A stretch of 64,000 nucleotides of DNA, taken from NCBI GenBank assembly GCA_026874595.1, contig CM049313.1, forward strand, positions 65,106,159 to 65,170,158. The letters run 5' to 3'. This DNA comes from Sipunculus nudus. Taxonomy: Eukaryota; Annelida; Sipuncula; Golfingiida; Sipunculidae. The position numbers and the translations under genes were made by a program. The notes beneath the pieces are model-generated. The model made no database searches, was not told the DNA's origin, and saw only the letters and a program-made list of their open reading frames with translations. Of the stretch, positions 47,501 to 58,964 are shown in pieces. Each line of letters starts with the position of its first letter. Within the stretch, counting starts at the first letter, position 1.

Positions 47501-50500
47501 AGGTGGATGTAGAAATATTCTATTGTAATGTTTTTCATTTATATAAGAATATGAAAAACTAAGAGGAAAGGGGCCCTCCTACTTGGTTATAGTAAAGTTC
47601 TAAATATATGATTGCAAACTAATACTCTGACAAGACTGTCATGAAGAAAAACAGTAAAAGTTTTGAGATACTGTAATGTATGAAAATTTACAGATGAAAA
47701 ATTTACAGATGGACAGGCAAGTGGACAGAATGGACTAATACCTTTATTTCACTTTCAAGGGAATAATGCATTTAAGTTTATATATAAGCCTATTTTTTTT
47801 AAGCATATCCACTTTTTCCATTAAGAAGTTTTTATCTGAATCATTTTTTTTTATTTACAGGTTTTATAAATTTTAAATGAAAAAACCTGAAAATATAAGT
47901 TAAAATATTAGAATTGTTGCAAAAGTTGCAATCATTATATATACGGAGTAAAAAACTGAAACTATAAGTTAAAATATTAGAATTGTTGCAAAAGTTGCAA
48001 TCATCATATATCCAGAGTGTAGCTCATATTGGGTCATATTATGCATACACATATATTTTATTATTTTTAAATCATAAATTTTTAAACTGAATTTAAAAGA
48101 AAATAATGCCACAACATGGCATCTACAAGAATATTCCTTGAATCACTATTAAAAAGTTTTGCACATTGGAGTTTTCAGTACCTGCTTAATTTTATTCACC
48201 AAAATAAAATAAAAGATTAAGTAAATTTGATAAAATAAAACATCTTTTCAAATAAAGTATACACACAGTTGGTTGAATGAGAAACAAACAATATCATTGT
48301 GCTAATTACTATCCAAGTTTAAATTAATTACTGAAATTAATAGTCAATTTCACACCTGGTGAAGTTTTTACTCCTCTGAAGTAAGGAATTACTTATCTCA
48401 TGAACATCCACACTTTCATAGCAATACACCACTTTGTGGACACAATTAAATGTACACTTTAATCATTGTAACCCTGGTGGAACAATACAAAATCTAAAAT
48501 GTAGCATAGCCTAGAATAAGAATGAATCACATACAGAAAATAATAACATTCATCTAGTTTATGCACCATCTGGGGGGGGGGGGGGAGGGAGTGCAGAGCA
48601 GAGGGGAAGCCTGCTGGTAGTGGCCAAGCTGACCCAACCTGGGATGGGTTACATAATGCAAGTGAAGGCTGTACTACTATAGGTGGGCTAGATGTAAACA
48701 ACACTTGACATGGTGTATGAAAACATGAATAAAAGCTATTCTTTCCAATCAATTTCTTTGAAATTTCAGATTTTAAAAGATTAAATCCTTATGTATATAT
48801 GCTGTGAAAATTAAATCAACAGTGCCAAAGTTGGACAAAATTTAAGGTATTGATTTTTTATTTATGCTAATAACTTGAAAAATTTGCAAAATTCAGATCT
48901 AATTTTGGGTAAACAATTGAATCTTGATTATATAAAGTTATATTCCTGAAAAAAAGTCTCTAGGTTCAGCAATTCTCATGTGAGTAAATATATTTCCTGA
49001 TTTTTTAACAAATTGCATTATGTTTTGGCCCATAACTTCAAAATAATACCCAATACTAACCTAATTTTTGGTATGTTCATAGAAAATGTATAAAAGAATG
49101 TGAATCCTAAATACGATCAAAAACAGATCAGTGGTTTTGATATTAAGCAGCCCTGAAGTGTAACAATGGCTTTTTTATGGAAAACGGAGTTTTTTTTCCT
49201 TAATATCTCGAAGTCCTGATAAAAAGTCCTAATGACCCAATTTTAGGTATGGTAGGAGATTTTGGGGACATCTAAAATTATGTCAACAGCCTGGGGAGCA
49301 TAGAGATGTGCACTGAATGACCTACAGTCATCAAAGTGGACTGCTTGACAATGTAAGGGAATACAACAAGAGCCTCCAAAAAAATTCAATAACTAGCCTA
49401 ATTTTGCAGCTTTTATTTTCAAATTTCAGATTTTAACAGATTAAATCCTTATGTATACATGGTGTGAAAATTAAATCCACAGTACTTACAGGAAAAAAAC
49501 GTGCAATGGCCAAAGTTGGGCAAAATTTAAGGTACTAAAGAATATTATATAAATCCACAATTAAGTCACTTGATATCAGCAATATAAATTTCAGCAATAT
49601 ATGCATCATAATTATCATGAATAATAAATGATCAAAACATTGATTTATTTGTAATTTCAGTAAATGATTAATTGTTTTTTTTTCACAAATTTCTTAGTGT
49701 AGGTCATGTAATAATGTAAAGTATACATTGATATTGCTTATGTATATATTTAATCAAAAATAACATATATTATTACGGGTTACATAAAAGCAGACCAAAC
49801 TGTCTCACAAGAGAAGCTTGTTTTTCTAGCGAATTGGTTGGAACACCGGATATGTGCACCATCGATATGGGTTTGAATCCTGAATCAGTCTAATATTTTC
49901 CCTGAGCAATTTGTCTTTGTAACTAAATATATATATACATATTTTAATTTTGACTTGTTTTGGGTAAAGCAAATACAGACATATCTATGAATAACCATTT
50001 ATTACAGAAAAAATATTTATAAATATATATATGGCAAGGGGTGATTGGTCCAGACCAATTCCCAACCGTAGTTTAGCCTGGATGAAATCTCGATCAGGAT
50101 CTAGTCTGAACCAATTGCTGATTGGTCCAGACCAGATCTAATTATTATTTTCATGTCTCAACCTTATGGAATTACATTGTTTACAAGAAAAGCTTGCCTT
50201 AGTTTGCCAATTAGAATCTCAATCAGGAATTGGTCCAGACCAGATCCCAATCGGGGGTTTAGGCAAGACTGAATCCCAATCAGGATTTAGTCTAGACCAT
50301 TTGAGAATTGTTCCAGACCTGATCCTGATCAGGATTTGGTCCAGCCTAAACTGCAATCGGGACCTGATCTCGACCAATCTGCTATTGGTCAAGACTAATC
50401 AGGAATTGGTCCTGTCAGGAATGTAGGCATGCTCTGAATTTAGGTCTGGGCACAACTCTAGTTAAATTATTACCAAATAAAACCCACTTGTGTTGAACCT

Positions 50501-53500
50501 CAGATGTGTTGAAGTTTCTAAGGGTCCCTTCAAATTTGTCACAACAGGGTTTCACTGTATATATACATATACTGGGTTGGCTTTTTCCTGGCACCAAGCT
50601 ATGAATGTTAAATATGCACAGCTACCATAATTGGGAAACCAGGTCTTGTGTCTGACTGTTTAATAATAACTGGCCTGATTTGTTTAAACTTTGCATGATG
50701 ATGGAGCGGCATTTCAAACTGAAGTAGTTTCAGTTTTATGAAACAGTGCAAGGTCATGGGTCATGATCATCAATAAACAAATAAATTAATGGTCTCTGAC
50801 TGTTACATATGCACTATTTAACATGCTAAAAATAAAAATAAATGTGATGCCACATTCAACACGCAACTGAAGAAATATTAAAGTTCAAAATGTGTAGCAA
50901 ATTCCAGAGTAAAAATATGAAGAAGATCCTTATATTTGCTAGATTTTAATATTTATTTATTTAATACGAAAATAACCTCTCTCATATGCATTGCTTAAGG
51001 GTTAACATAATAAAAAAAATATTAAAACATCACAAGTAATTATCAAAATGAAAATGTGTTAACATGTATGGTCTTTTTGGCTATTTTCATGTGTCAGATT
51101 TCCTATGTTTTGAACTTGGTTTCTAACCCACTGATCTGTCAGTGTGACACATCCCTGCGAGGCATGGACATACCAAGATTACAACTTGGAAAGGAGCTGC
51201 CTGCATTTAGTATACTGTGGGGTGGTGGGACTGTGTCAGTCTGTGCAAGACACAGATGACCGATAAATGACCATTTTATCTTCCCCTGGGAGCCCTGTAA
51301 CTAATTATAAGGATGACCAGCTCAGGCTCTGGGCCTTGCCTGTTATGCAATGTATGAGATTTTCAGCAAAGGAAACCCTGCTACATCACTGCTGGTTTGG
51401 GTCTGTATATTAGTGTGTCTTTAGGTTACAAGGGTCATGGGTGTATATCAGGATAGACACAAACTAATGTAGAAATTGTAGGAGTAACCACTAAGTTTTA
51501 ACCACTGCAGGTTGTGTAATTCATCTTAAACCTTGGAGAGCCATTTTTTTGCCAAGTATAAAAATAACGGCATAGCTAACAGAAACCCATCCCTAAAATG
51601 CAACTTGAATCAGAACAAATCCTTGGGCAAAGTCATAATTATCACATAAGATCACAATTGTTTGCTTTTATTATTTGCTCTTGTACTTGTATAAATAAAT
51701 GTGTAAATGGTATAATATAACATAAACAAAATTCAGTGATAAAATGAAGTTTTATATGAAACTAAAATAACAAAAATACTAATATGACGAACAAAAGAGA
51801 TTATCATTGACTGTACAGTTTCATCTACTGCATCTAGTCAAGAAAATCTATGATATTATATCATACACATTTTATATTCAGTTAGTAGGAAGTTCAGCAG
51901 AAAACTTGAAACATGTGTCAGTTTATTTTTATATTTTTTCTTTATTTAACTTTTAAGGTTATTACTTTAATTGAACTAATCCTTCTCTGGTAAAATGTTC
52001 TTGAACTAGTTGCCTCCACCAGGAAGGTATGCGTTCATCCCCATCTGAGTTGTGTTTGTGTGTTTGTTCACAATATAACTCACAAAATCATAGTATCTCA
52101 TGCTGAATTTTCAGGGCAGTAAAATCGACCAATGAAGGTACATTTAGAGTTTAGTGTTGATCCAGTGCATGATCAGATTCAGGAATGTCAGCAAGGAATA
52201 TTCACAAATGTACAGACACATATGCATGAATGAAATGGGGAAAAGGGCCAAAAAAGTGAATACATACATTGTTTTAGGAGCATCGCACAATAGGGACCCC
52301 AAATGTGGGAGTGGCTTGTATTCTTTAGAATGCAGATTTCTAGTTACCTAATGTTAACTGCAGTTCTCCAGTAAGACAGAAACATTAGGTGAAATACTAC
52401 TGCTGTTGCATACAGGTACTGTTTTTAATAAAAGATAAACAAGGGTAAAACTAGTTTTTTTAATAAAAGATAAACAAGAGTAAAACTACAGGTGAACTGT
52501 AAATACTGCAGTATGACTAGATGGAATTTTTGCCTGGGATATGCCAGTCTCAAAACACCCATGAAGCCAGGAAAGAAAAAAATGAAAGGTTAATGTCGCT
52601 GGCAATATTGAGAAACTGCATGAATATATATACTTAGATTGATTTTATGTGAAATTTCGCATCTTTCAGCAACATGTACTAGTTTCTTTAATTGTTATTT
52701 TAAAATCTTGAATTGACATGGTCATTCCATTTGTTGTATAAATTGTTATGCCATATATTCATATCACTTTTCTTAACATGTAAGTAGACAAATGTTTGTT
52801 TTGTGAACTCAAAAAAAAAATGTTGACTATGACTGAAGTGGTGGCCAGAAAAAAAGTCACAGTTTTGGGTAATAAATAAACTCACAGAAAAGTCACAACT
52901 TTGGTCAAGAGGTTCACAAGACTGTGTAGGGAAAAACGTCACAATTTGAGTAGAGCAAAAAATACATCTTATTCTTAAATAGCATTTTTTATATTTCACT
53001 GTTGATTTACAAGTTTTGAAAATTCACAACTAAACTATAACAAAAATTATAAATAAGAAGTCCATTCCATTTACTTAGGGACTTGCAACAGACATGTACT
53101 CTTTGATATGGAACCATCATCTGAGGCAGAAGATACCGTACATATTAAAGTGTTCATAAAGCCCCCCCCCCCCCTGGGTGTTTACAGGGGTTGACATGTA
53201 TATTTCTATATATTCATATTAGCCCTAGGTCACAAAACTGCAACTAATTTTAAATTTCCATTTTTCCCTTAACCTTATTATCATATCACTCAGTTGTGGG
53301 CGGGGGTTACATCTAGCTATGAATTCCAATTCAGCATAAATTAGTCATTTAAATAAAACTTTTCATTTAAAATTCAAGTAACTTTTTTAAAGCTGCAATG
53401 CTCAAATTCCAGATAAAATGAAAAGTGAGAATTTATGGGGTAATTTATCCAGTTCAATTTGTGTCTGTTTTCCTACACAAATCTGTGACTTAATTTCCTG

Positions 53501-54077
53501 CTAAAATGTGTGACATTGTTCAGAGACTTTATATAACCCCAGAATATTACAATATATTATACATTTCACCATTTTATTTTAACAATAATGAAAATAATGA
53601 CACTTGCTAGTGTGAAAACACTTTGTGATGCTATCATACAACTGATTGACAAGTATGATAACAGTTTGATAAACAGGATACAGCATGAAACTCTGAAATA
53701 AAGGACCAACAGAATAAATTTAACTGAGGACAGCAGCAGGACTGGCCACTGGCAGTCACTACTGACCACAGACAGTCACTCCCTTTCAATCATTTCAAAA
53801 CAAGGGTCACCCCCTACCACTACTGTAATCATCCACTCAAGACCTGTCTTGATTATTTTTTAAGTGGTCACTGGTTATCTGTTCTGGTCACTTCTGGCCA
53901 CACAGGCTATTAAATCATTAGGCAGAGGTCATTAAGGGAATTGGGTGATAACCTGTGACTGTGAGTGACCAGTATGGTCACTGGGTACCACAGCAAGAGC
54001 TGTGGCCACCAGTGACCAAAACTATCACAGAATTTCCGCCTGTGGCCAAAGTGCTCTCATAGTGTAAACATAGTCAT
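39992..54077 (-). CDS. NNMT/PNMT/TEMT-family N-methyltransferase gene, exon 1 split by an 11.3-kb transposon
   Basis: The encoded enzyme would be a cytosolic S-adenosylmethionine-dependent N-methyltransferase acting on a small amine; the substrate is unknown. Three exons on the minus strand join in phase (breaks after one base and after two bases of a codon) into 264 codons, the usual family length. Numbering from the ATG at 54077: an FDP-x-x-Y motif at 19-24; the SAM-binding loop VLDVGSGPC at 60-68; acidic D86 in YLSDY; the family signature LRQRIKG near 132-138; LKPGGYF at 188-194. The stop is TAA at 39992-39994. The transposon sits between codons 3 and 5 of this reading, with TTA duplicated. 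The next in-frame Met downstream of the insertion is residue 22. As it stands this allele could make a normal protein only if the element were spliced out or a start inside or beyond it were used. Confidence 0.85.
40722..40773. repeat. Duplicated poly-G unit in intron 2
   Basis: ATCTAGAACAAACAAGAA followed by a G run occurs twice in tandem. Read on the gene's strand these are long C runs. Confidence 0.85.
41045..41091. repeat. (TA)n microsatellite in intron 2
   Basis: An uninterrupted TA run lying about 45 bp from the donor side of exon 2. Confidence 0.95.
41136..41343 (-). CDS. Methyltransferase-like gene, exon 2
   Basis: Acceptor ATTTACAG before 41343 and donor GTAAG after 41136; 208 nt. 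It encodes GVAGNRVLDVGSGPC, the SAM-binding glycine-rich loop, and EVYLSDY, whose Asp should bind the ribose hydroxyls of SAM by family analogy. Intron 2 (40422-41135) contains two long G runs and a (TA)n array at 41045-41091. Intron 1 (41344-42614) contains (TA)n, (CA)n and a family Y repeat. Confidence 0.9.
41459..41560. repeat. Compound (TA)n-(CA)n microsatellite in intron 1
   Basis: TA run at about 41459-41492, then CA runs at 41500-41548 broken by CCTAA, then a short TA run. Confidence 0.95.
41950..42500 (+). repeat. Unnamed dispersed repeat family Y, copy 3, in intron 1
   Basis: Carries GCGCCATTTCGGCCCTTTGAC (as copy 1) plus CAGACCGATCGTTAGC, ACAAGCATGGCTCAC, GTTTGTGAGTTCTCATGTAT and ACGACTCAAGTCAGGCTTA (as copy 2). 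It is the most complete of the three copies. Confidence 0.6.
42615..42761 (-). CDS. Methyltransferase-like gene, exon 1, part downstream of the transposon
   Basis: It reads on the minus strand from the TTA target-site copy at 42761-42759 to the donor (GTAAGTG after 42615). It encodes SSTDYTFSRQYEV then NFDPMRYIATC and ends KFQHKTFLQ plus one base. The F-D-P-x-x-Y pattern matches the N-terminal FxPxxYL region of NNMT-family enzymes. It is open up to the transposon edge. Confidence 0.85.
42762..43250 (+). repeat. Left terminal inverted repeat of the 11.3-kb transposon
   Basis: Near-identical to the inverted right end for about 430 bp and recognisable to about 488 bp. The outer ~330 bp are crowded with GTGACC/GGTCACT words in both orientations, resembling the subterminal transposase-binding repeats of CACTA elements. 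A reiteration of inner TIR sequence (TTTATCATACTGGTATCATACT) follows near 43346-43367. Confidence 0.92.
44740..45020 (+). repeat. Unnamed dispersed repeat family Z, copy inside the transposon
   Basis: It shares ACAACAACTGTGATTAT, CATACTTCAAAGCT and GCTCCCGCTAAA blocks, in order, with 57520-58175. Where the outside copy has CpG (GGCGCGAAAA, CCCCGCTAAC) this copy has TpG or CpA (AGTGCAAAAA, CCCTGCTAAC). Confidence 0.65.
47893..48020. repeat. 64-bp tandem duplication inside the transposon
   Basis: Two nearly identical copies of ATAAGTTAAAATATTAGAAT followed by TGTTGCAAAAGTTGCAATCAT lie about 64 bp apart. Confidence 0.85.
48767..49535. repeat. Direct repeat pair inside the transposon, ~655 bp apart
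   Basis: TTTCAGATTTTAA, AGATTAAATCCTTATGTATA, TGTGAAAATTAAATC and CAAAATTTAAGGTA recur in order at 48767-48858 and 49422-49535. Otherwise non-coding and AT-rich between them. Confidence 0.75.
49826..49880 (+). promoter_or_regulatory. tRNA-like pol III promoter, probable SINE head
   Basis: TAGCGAATTGG fits the A-box consensus, and GGTTTGAATCC, 43 nt further on, fits the B-box with one change. No full tRNA cloverleaf could be drawn, so a SINE remnant is more likely than a tRNA gene. Confidence 0.4.
50030..50420. repeat. Degenerate minisatellite of GGTCCAGACC / CAATCAGGATT words
   Basis: Near-palindromic GGTCCAGACC and the words CAATCAGGAATT and GATCAGGATTTGGTCC recur many times at 20-30-bp spacing. 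The 86-codon frame over 50166-50426 is a by-product. It could be an internal binding-site array of the transposon. Confidence 0.65.
52010..52345. repeat. Dispersed repeat inside the transposon, related to 39735-39971
   Basis: Contains ATAACTCACAAAATCAT, GATCCAGTGCATGATC, TTCACAAATGTA, GGGCCAAAAAAGTGAAT and GCAGATTTCTAGTTAC in the same order as the copy beside the methyltransferase stop codon. Confidence 0.65.
53580..54064 (-). repeat. Right terminal inverted repeat of the 11.3-kb transposon
   Basis: Inverted partner of 42762-43250. Differences include single substitutions and a shorter stretch after GGTCACTG near 54010. The low divergence between the two ends suggests a fairly young insertion or recent homogenisation. 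Confidence 0.92.
54065..54077 (-). CDS. Methyltransferase-like gene, exon 1, start-codon part upstream of the transposon
   Basis: ATG at 54077 followed by ACT and a second in-frame ATG at 54071, then T and the TTA target-site copy. Joined across the insertion with one TTA removed, the frame continues into 42758. The frame stays open further upstream, with another ATG at 54167, so the exact initiator is not certain. The ATG at 54077 gives the typical family length. Confidence 0.65.
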
Positions 54078-54289
54078 TAGAGATCCGTGACTATAAGTAT
54101 GAGCCTGTGCCTCTGTGTGTGTTACGTGCTTAATATGACCCACATGTATTTGTATCCTAGCTTGCATGACCAATATAGACCGAGGCATATTGTATTCAAG
54201 GTCACATATGTGAACCAGGGCTCCCCTGCTAAACATTACGCACTCAGGTGTTTCGTTCCCCCTTCATGCATACCATATATCATTTAATT

Positions 54290-57100
54290 ACGGTTATGCG
54301 TATATATTAAGTGGTGACACAATATTAATCATACTGCGTGATTGTATTACAATCTCACAATGGTGTAGAGGATGTGAAAGTCAATGGAATCCTAGAATAA
54401 TTTCGGTAATTCGTCCAACAGACTAATTTATTGGTCAATGGTATGCTGTATCAACATTGAGAATCTCATGATCCAATACAAATAGATACGACAGAAACAA
54501 ATTCTAGTAATTTCCTCCGTCAACGCAAGGACAGTAGGTTAATTGAACGGCCGCTTGCATGTATGTATGGGCAAGTGTGTGTGTTTGTGTGAGCCGGAGC
54601 CATAGCCCTTAGACAAGATTAACCAATGTTTCATTGCGTAAATATTTTAGAAATAAATTCAGCACATTTAAGATGATCTAAATTATTTTATATTGGATTC
54701 ATTTAAATCAACTAGGGGTATACCTATAATTTCTCCATGCGGCCGTTGACAGCCGGGTTTAAACGTATATGCAAAGTGGCGGCCCCTAATGAGCGGTTTT
54801 GCGAAACATGGATAAAAAAGAACCTGTCACGGATCGTTAAGAACCCAGTGATGTGACAGGAATCCGCAGTTAGTATCCAGACGGGAATTGTCTTGTGAAG
54901 AATTTGTGACAAAGGGACGCGCACGGGCAAGGTTTATAGCTGGATAACGCTTTATGGACCATATCAAATCATAAAAATACAGTAGGATTCACTGCATCAA
55001 CAGTCAACACATAGATCCCCTCAATCAAATTCACTGGCCAAACTCGAAGACTAGATCCGCTAAAAAACTAATAAGAATCGCAAGATATACCTGACGTCAC
55101 TGTTTAAAAAGTAAAATGGTTTACCAGTTGTCGGAGGAACTCTAACCTCATGCATGCTTTTTCCGGCGCCGTTGCATAAAAGATAAAAGAATTAAAGTTC
55201 GAGGTGAAATTACTCTCATTACAGATGTTCTATTAATATTCTATTACTTTTACATATATTTTGTATTGCTGATATTATTATTACTATTACTTTTACTATA
55301 ACCACATTTTACAATTTATCACTATTACTATTTCTATTACTGAGTAAGTGAAGCAGATATATGATACCTTTATGTAGACAAGCCGGTGTTGTCACCCTTA
55401 TTTCTATTACTGGGGTATCTATAACTATTACTCTTAGTTATACCTGAGAGATGGTATATAAAAATGGAACAACAAAAAGGGAATATGCTAAAATGGCACA
55501 TGTGAAAATAACACAGACAAAAATGGCACACGTGTGAAAAATAACAAATATTACATATTTGCAAAATGAAGACCAAAGATGTATGTACATCTTACAAAAT
55601 ATTAACTTTGTCAGACAATCAAATGAAATAACTTGATATAACATGGCTGCATAATGATGTTTAAAATATATGTTATATACTTAAATATTATAGCTCCCGT
55701 ATATTAATTAAAGAGTAAAAGTGAATATTTATATTATTATTTGATATACTAAGGATCTAGGGTGCTTCTCATTACCTGGCCATGGTTGGTTTTTGATTCA
55801 ACTTAATTAAATTTCCTATGTGCAGTGACACCCCATTGTGACATGTCACTGTTTAATGTTATTGAGATAATTGGAGTAAACAATGATTAAATGTTTTGTG
55901 ATTAATAAATGTTTTGATTTTATATATTTTGCTGTCTGGTAATTTTTGCTCATATCTAATCACATTTTATTCTAGAGTTATATTGAATCATTCGTAAAAA
56001 ACAATATGGCAATCATATTCATAAGTTCCAAGAAGTCAACCAAAGTATGTACATCTATATATATTAACATAAACACTGATCTATATGGAATAAGCTAAAA
56101 TTTATAAATGCATAATTTAAATTTTTAACATATCTGGTCATGAGTCAAGGTTATTTAAAAATAATATAAGTATATCTATTAGAATGTGTTAAATATAATA
56201 GCATTTAATTATTTGGTCTTCATATTGCAAATGTGCCATTTTTTTTTCATTTCACACTTGTGTCATCTTCGTCTATAACAGTTTTGTCTGTGCTAATTTG
56301 TACCACCCTCTGTAAATTAGTGCCTTTTATATAATGGAAAGACTAGAGTTCTGAACAGGTATATTAAATACAGAATACTGCTATATTTCAGAATATGATT
56401 ATATGGATTCACGATTGTGAAATATTTTGTACATTTCCTGATAGTAATATACTATGTATCTATACCTTAAGAGGAACTGTTTATCCAAGTGTTAATCATT
56501 AGGAACAAGATGGAGCTGGATAGCTTATCTGGCTTAGGCTGCTCTGTCCAGTATATTCTTATGTAATTAGCACCAATCAATGATCACAACCATAATAGCT
56601 GGCCGAGGCTTTGATTAACAATAAGCATATCTCGGCAAACACTGGCCCTGAGCCAGAACATTGACATTCCGTTGCTATGACTAATTAAATTACAGCTCAA
56701 ATTTTTGGTTCTAATACTATATCTATTACATGAAAAAAGTTTTCAATCTTCTTTTGTAGCCGCTTCCGCTCATATTCTTTATCACAATTATGCAAGCTGA
56801 CATAAACACACGAAAGGTTACAAGATGAGATCGTCATAATTGCTCATGAATATTCGAACATCAGAAAAACAAGCACATTATGCAGATGTCTTTACAATCA
56901 CAGGGATACGGAGACTAATTATACTGATACGGAGTTCAAGTTATATAACTGGCCCAATCATCAAATTACCCTATATCGTAAGCGGAATACTCAGCAACCA
57001 TAACATATTCACAAAATTAGTGCTGGAAGTGGCCGTGGATTCCTGATAAGGGGTTTTTACTGTTTCATTTTCTTTTATGTGACATGGTCCATTGCTTTTC
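54290..57100. other. 5' flank of the methyltransferase gene and intergenic DNA
   Basis: AT-rich with no recognisable second gene. The methyltransferase promoter and any noncoding exon should lie here, since the gene reads leftwards, but no core promoter element could be singled out. Confidence 0.4.
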
Positions 57101-57128
57101 TACGGAATCCCTTGAAGGAACATGTGTG

Positions 57129-57131
<3 letters not shown>

Positions 57132-57180
<49 letters not shown>

Positions 57181-57379
57181 TATATATATATATATATATA
57201 ATTTTTTTTTTGGGGGGGGGCATATCGCTTTCTCTTTTTGCGTTCTTTTTGCATTCCCTCGCGATCTTATCATTTTAGGTTTGTCATTTGTCCTCCTGTG
57301 TTGGACCCCTCCTCTTTCTAAATCCTAGATCCGCCTCTTCGTGTATCATGCAGATAAAAAGTCATTTACACCATATATG

Positions 57380-57422
<43 letters not shown>
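57132..57422. repeat. (TA)n arrays flanking a partial MITE
   Basis: TA runs at 57132-57176, 57179-57200 and 57383-57422. Between them, 57203-57345 read on the minus strand (GGCGGATCTAGGATTTAG, GGAGGACAAATGA) matches the 172-bp MITE at 22555, with one end lost. Confidence 0.75.
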
Positions 57423-57428
<6 letters not shown>

Positions 57429-57519
57429 TAACAGGTTTGTTACGTAACCTACATCAAACCTAACAACCTTCGGGTAACAGATTACATGCCACGGGCGAAC
57501 GTAATTAATCAGGATTTGA

Positions 57520-58175
57520 TGATGCAATGTTACTGTAACAATCTACGATGTTTGACATATGCGTTAAAGTTGTAGAATTTCTCTACAACAACAACTGTGA
57601 TTATACTAACCAGAAACAGCCAACTGTGTCCGAACTACAAACAGAACTGACCACATGAGGAACATCCTCTTGTTATCACTAACGGGCTGTACCAGGGTTA
57701 GATTACGGGCCCCTACTGGCATCCCAAGTGGATCTTGCCCAAAGACATCCAATAAACCACAGAAATGGCATCCTCATGACATCCTCTCTGTCTTAGTGCA
57801 GCCGCAGGTCGCTCTCGGCTCAGTCGTACTTCAAAGCTATGGGAAGGGCTAGTGGTGTCTTAAAAGGCTACTTATTGTTTCACAGTTGTTTCAACAAATC
57901 ACTATAAATGAGACGGAGTCTTTCTCGAGAAATCACTTGCTATAAACTCTTATGACAACATAACTTCTCTAACATTCTGTTTGAAGAAACCTCAACTCAA
58001 GCGACCATGCATGGAAGGATTACCAGGCCCACATGGCTGTGTGTCAGGCGAGAACGCTGCAATTTTTCGAACGATCGCAGCGACTTTACGCGTGTTCTTA
58101 TTTTAGCGCGAATCTCGCTCCCGCTAAAGGCGCGAAAATTAAAACCCCGCTAACAATACCACTTCCACAGTAATG
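57520..58175 (+). repeat. Unnamed dispersed repeat family Z, outside copy
   Basis: Longer than the copy inside the transposon, with extra segments, and ending in CGCTCCCGCTAAAGGCGCG followed by AAAATT. It retains its CpG sites. Open frames within it show no known product. Confidence 0.6.
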
Positions 58176-58964
58176 GTTCAGTTATTTTTGTAATTAACCA
58201 TAATTTTAATTGTAAAATAAGAAACGTATTGGCACTCTACCTTCTACTACCTTCTAAAGAAAATATATTGGTGGCACGCACTGTTTTAATGCATTTCTTG
58301 CTTGTTTATAAAATATATGAATTATAATTACTTTGATGAGAGTACGGTAGAGCGCACATTATGAAGTGTAAATATTTCAAATGGTCTTATGTCTCATTTA
58401 TTGATTGTACGATTTTTCATCTGAATTCATTTTTACTTGTTTAAGATATTTTTTGAGTAAGCATTATAAAACATATTTTAAAACAAAACTTGTAAATGAT
58501 TGGAATATTTCAACAAACATTGCTATTTTTAGTTCAAAGTCCAATAGCCATTCCTGCAGCGTCAGAAAACAGGCCGTCCGGGCGGAGTTCCTTTCCAAAG
58601 CTCATTTCTTCATTAAATAACGGCCTAAAGCCCACCCTCAGCACAAGCATGCGTTAACTGATCAGACGTTATGCTTAATGAGTCAAATCGTAAGTCACCA
58701 AGAAAATAGTGATCATCTGAAAAAAACGCCATATGGAAGAAATTGCGTGCTTGAATGAACCTAGCCAGTTGCATTGTTATTGCTGTGAAAAACCTGTGAC
58801 CCTCGATTACAGAACATAGATCAAGTTTCCCCCACCCCTTTTCTCAATATTGAAGTATCATTAATACTGTTTACAAGAAATCAGACCATATGTTAAAGAA
58901 GAATAATATGCCTGTGAGTCTACTACCAAGTATCTCCAAACTTTTTGAAAAGATTATAAGTGAA

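Larger units (their letters stand above)
42762..54064. mobile_element. 11,303-bp DNA transposon, CACTA/CMC-like, non-autonomous
   Basis: Both ends begin CACTATGAGAGCACTTTGG when read inward and are flanked by TAA (42759-42761 and 54065-54067). The terminal inverted repeats are about 490 bp and highly similar. A CACTA start with a 3-bp duplication suits the EnSpm/CACTA group. A TAA duplication would also suit PIF/Harbinger, so the class is provisional. No open frame inside resembles a transposase, so the copy is probably mobilised in trans, or its transposase exons are too decayed to see. The interior is AT-rich and nearly without CpG, unlike the flanking DNA, and contains copies of other repeat families. 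Confidence 0.85.

Noticed and set aside
54087-54287. 66-codon plus-strand frame next to the transposon's right end
   Set aside because: It lies opposite the 5' region of the methyltransferase gene and has no recognisable domain.
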